Under the pieces are notes generated by a model. That model searched no databases. It saw only the letters and a list, made by a program, of their open reading frames with translations, and was not told the origin of the DNA. Positions 45,384 to 46,138 of a stretch of DNA of 46,138 bases are shown piece by piece. The first letter of the stretch is position 1. Every line of letters begins with the position of its first letter. A program made the translations under genes and the position numbers. Source of the DNA: an uncultured Faecalibacterium sp. (GTDB lineage: Bacteria > Bacillota > Clostridia > Oscillospirales > Ruminococcaceae); NCBI GenBank assembly GCA_934533135.1, contig CAKTBG010000023.1, positions 1 through 46,138 on the forward strand, given 5' to 3'.

Positions 45384-45688
45384 AAACTTTTCAACACCTT
45401 CCAGCTGCACATTGCTGGCTGTCAGCGAATCATAGACCGGGTACACTTTGATATTGTCAATATTATCCTATTGCCTCACACAAACTGAAATGCAATCGGC
45501 ATCAGCTCTTCCATGCTGTGCACCACATCACCGGTATTCAGGACTTTCACGTCCACCGGGAACTTCTTCTTGCCAAAATCCATGAGATGCCGCAGGTTGA
45601 TGGTCAAATCCTTCTTTTTCGTCAGCTTCAGAATAAAAGGAGCACAGTCCTCAGTCATCAGACGCAGCACATTCAGCAGAATCCTCAC
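45384..45688 (-). pseudogene. Gene fragment, interrupted C-terminal remnant
   Basis: Minus strand: 70 residues ('LLNVLRLMTEDCAPFILKLT', 'INLRHLMDFGKKKFPVDVKV', 'LNTGDVVHSMEELMPIAFQF') end in a stop at 45476. A further piece 'NIDNIKVYPVYDSLTASNVQ' then 'LEGVEKFTWV' reads on to a stop near 45384 in protein-like sequence. Together they look like the last ~100 residues of a decayed gene whose 5' part is missing. No ribosome-binding site precedes the first Met. Family not recognised. Confidence 0.5.
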
Positions 45689-45734
45689 ATAGCATTATTA
45701 TACCGGTATTTTTCACTTATTGCAATCCATATGC

Positions 45735-45868
45735 AAAACCGCCCCGGTTTCCATAGCAGGAAACCGGGGCGGTTCGTTTGCTTTCTTTGTGCTGGTTCAG
45801 GCACTCACGCCATTACTTGCGGGGGTTCTTGATAGCAGCCTGAACGGGTGCCAAAATTACAGAGCGTT
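45735..45868. repeat. Direct repeat B flanking the Rpn-nuclease region
   Basis: Second copy of the 44266-44399 unit, same orientation, with CCGCCCCGG/CCGGGGCGG palindrome. Here the minus-strand frame hits a stop ('VILAPVQAAIKNPRK' then TAA) where copy A stays open. Confidence 0.8.
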
Positions 45869-45891
45869 CACAGCAGTGATATGCCGTTTCT

Positions 45892-46116
45892 TTAACACGC
45901 TGTATCTCCAAAGAACGGCTTCACTGTACTAAGGGAAACTCCGTTACGCTTTGCTTTTTCCTGTTCATAAGTCACACGGGTAACTTCCTCAATAAAAGCT
46001 CGTACTTCCGGCGTTGCGGTTGACCATGTGACATTAAAGCGTCTGCAAATTTGATAAAATATGCGATAAAATGTCTCTCGCTCTGCATCACGCTGAAAAT
46101 ATTCTTTTGCACTCAT
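45892..46116 (-). CDS. Small hypothetical protein
   Basis: 74 residues, charged and mostly helical ('MSAKEYFQRDAERETFYRIF', 'EVRAFIEEVTRVTYEQEKAK'), no membrane segment. Family not recognised. ATG at 46116 follows GAGGTG at 9-12 bp, which supports it as a real gene; upstream sequence leaves the window. Lies just outside direct repeat B in the low-GC accessory end. Confidence 0.55.
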   Translation of the reverse strand: MSAKEYFQRDAERETFYRIFYQICRRFNVTWSTATPEVRAFIEEVTRVTYEQEKAKRNGVSLSTVKPFFGDTAC

Positions 46117-46138
46117 CAAACACACCTCATTTCAAGTA

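Overview
The window looks like a chromosomal segment of a gut Oscillospiraceae/Ruminococcaceae bacterium, most likely Faecalibacterium or a close relative. This rests on general resemblance: a moderately high-GC Firmicutes-type gene set, strong Shine-Dalgarno sites, many intrinsic terminators, a four-gene glycogen operon containing the Firmicutes-type glgD, and dispersed palindromic repeats whose accidental translations end in peptides such as 'LGELSPQVTERA'. No rRNA, tRNA or CRISPR array is visible. Most of the window is ordinary housekeeping DNA; accessory-looking parts are the left edge, about 35.4-37.2 kb, and everything right of 44.2 kb.

Left to right. (1) 1-323, minus: a transcript-like structured region behind a near-perfect promoter, probably an unassigned structured RNA. 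(2) 0.6-2.4 kb: an ECF sigma factor with an apparent self-recognised promoter and a downstream 'NGK'-repeat protein. (3) 2.5-6.5 kb, minus: a translation-quality cluster DUF1858 - trmK - nif3-like - rqcH, interrupted by palindromic repeats. (4) A zinc-ribbon protein with a long leader; acetate kinase without pta; tmcAL; a GltD-like oxidoreductase. (5) A toxin-antitoxin pair of HigBA layout, with a palindromic operator inside its promoter. (6) A DUF1538 membrane protein paired with a tandem PII protein; a YitT transporter-like protein; cardiolipin synthase-like and HAD proteins; uridine kinase.

(7) 19.2-26.7 kb, minus: a complete F-type ATP synthase operon (atpZ-like, atpI-like, B, E, F, H, A, G, D, C). 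Its c subunit carries two membrane carboxylates (E34 and E67) plus T68, T69 and Y72, a pattern known from sodium-coupled rotors. (8) A tiny zinc-ribbon protein. (9) 27.3-33.5 kb, minus: glgB-glgC-glgD-glgA; GlgB carries an unusual Lys/Ala/Pro-rich, histone-H1-like tail of about 95 residues. (10) An exported DUF348-G5-3D cell-wall protein with a structured leader and no conventional start codon at its ribosome-binding site.

(11) 35.4-37.2 kb, plus: a compact cassette of a phage-baseplate-like protein, an M15 peptidase and a holin, with no other phage genes; this is the most system-like element here. It converges on an exported class-I glutamine-amidotransferase-like hydrolase. (12) rplM-rpsI, a membrane-anchored hypothetical, alanine racemase and lepA. 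(13) 44.2-46.1 kb: an Rpn-family nuclease and gene debris bracketed by two roughly 134-bp direct repeats, then a small hypothetical at the edge.

Operon structure is clear in most places: matched promoters with 17-18 bp spacing and hairpin-plus-T-run terminators delimit almost every unit. All coordinates were read by eye; family assignments come from recognised motifs, not from database searches.
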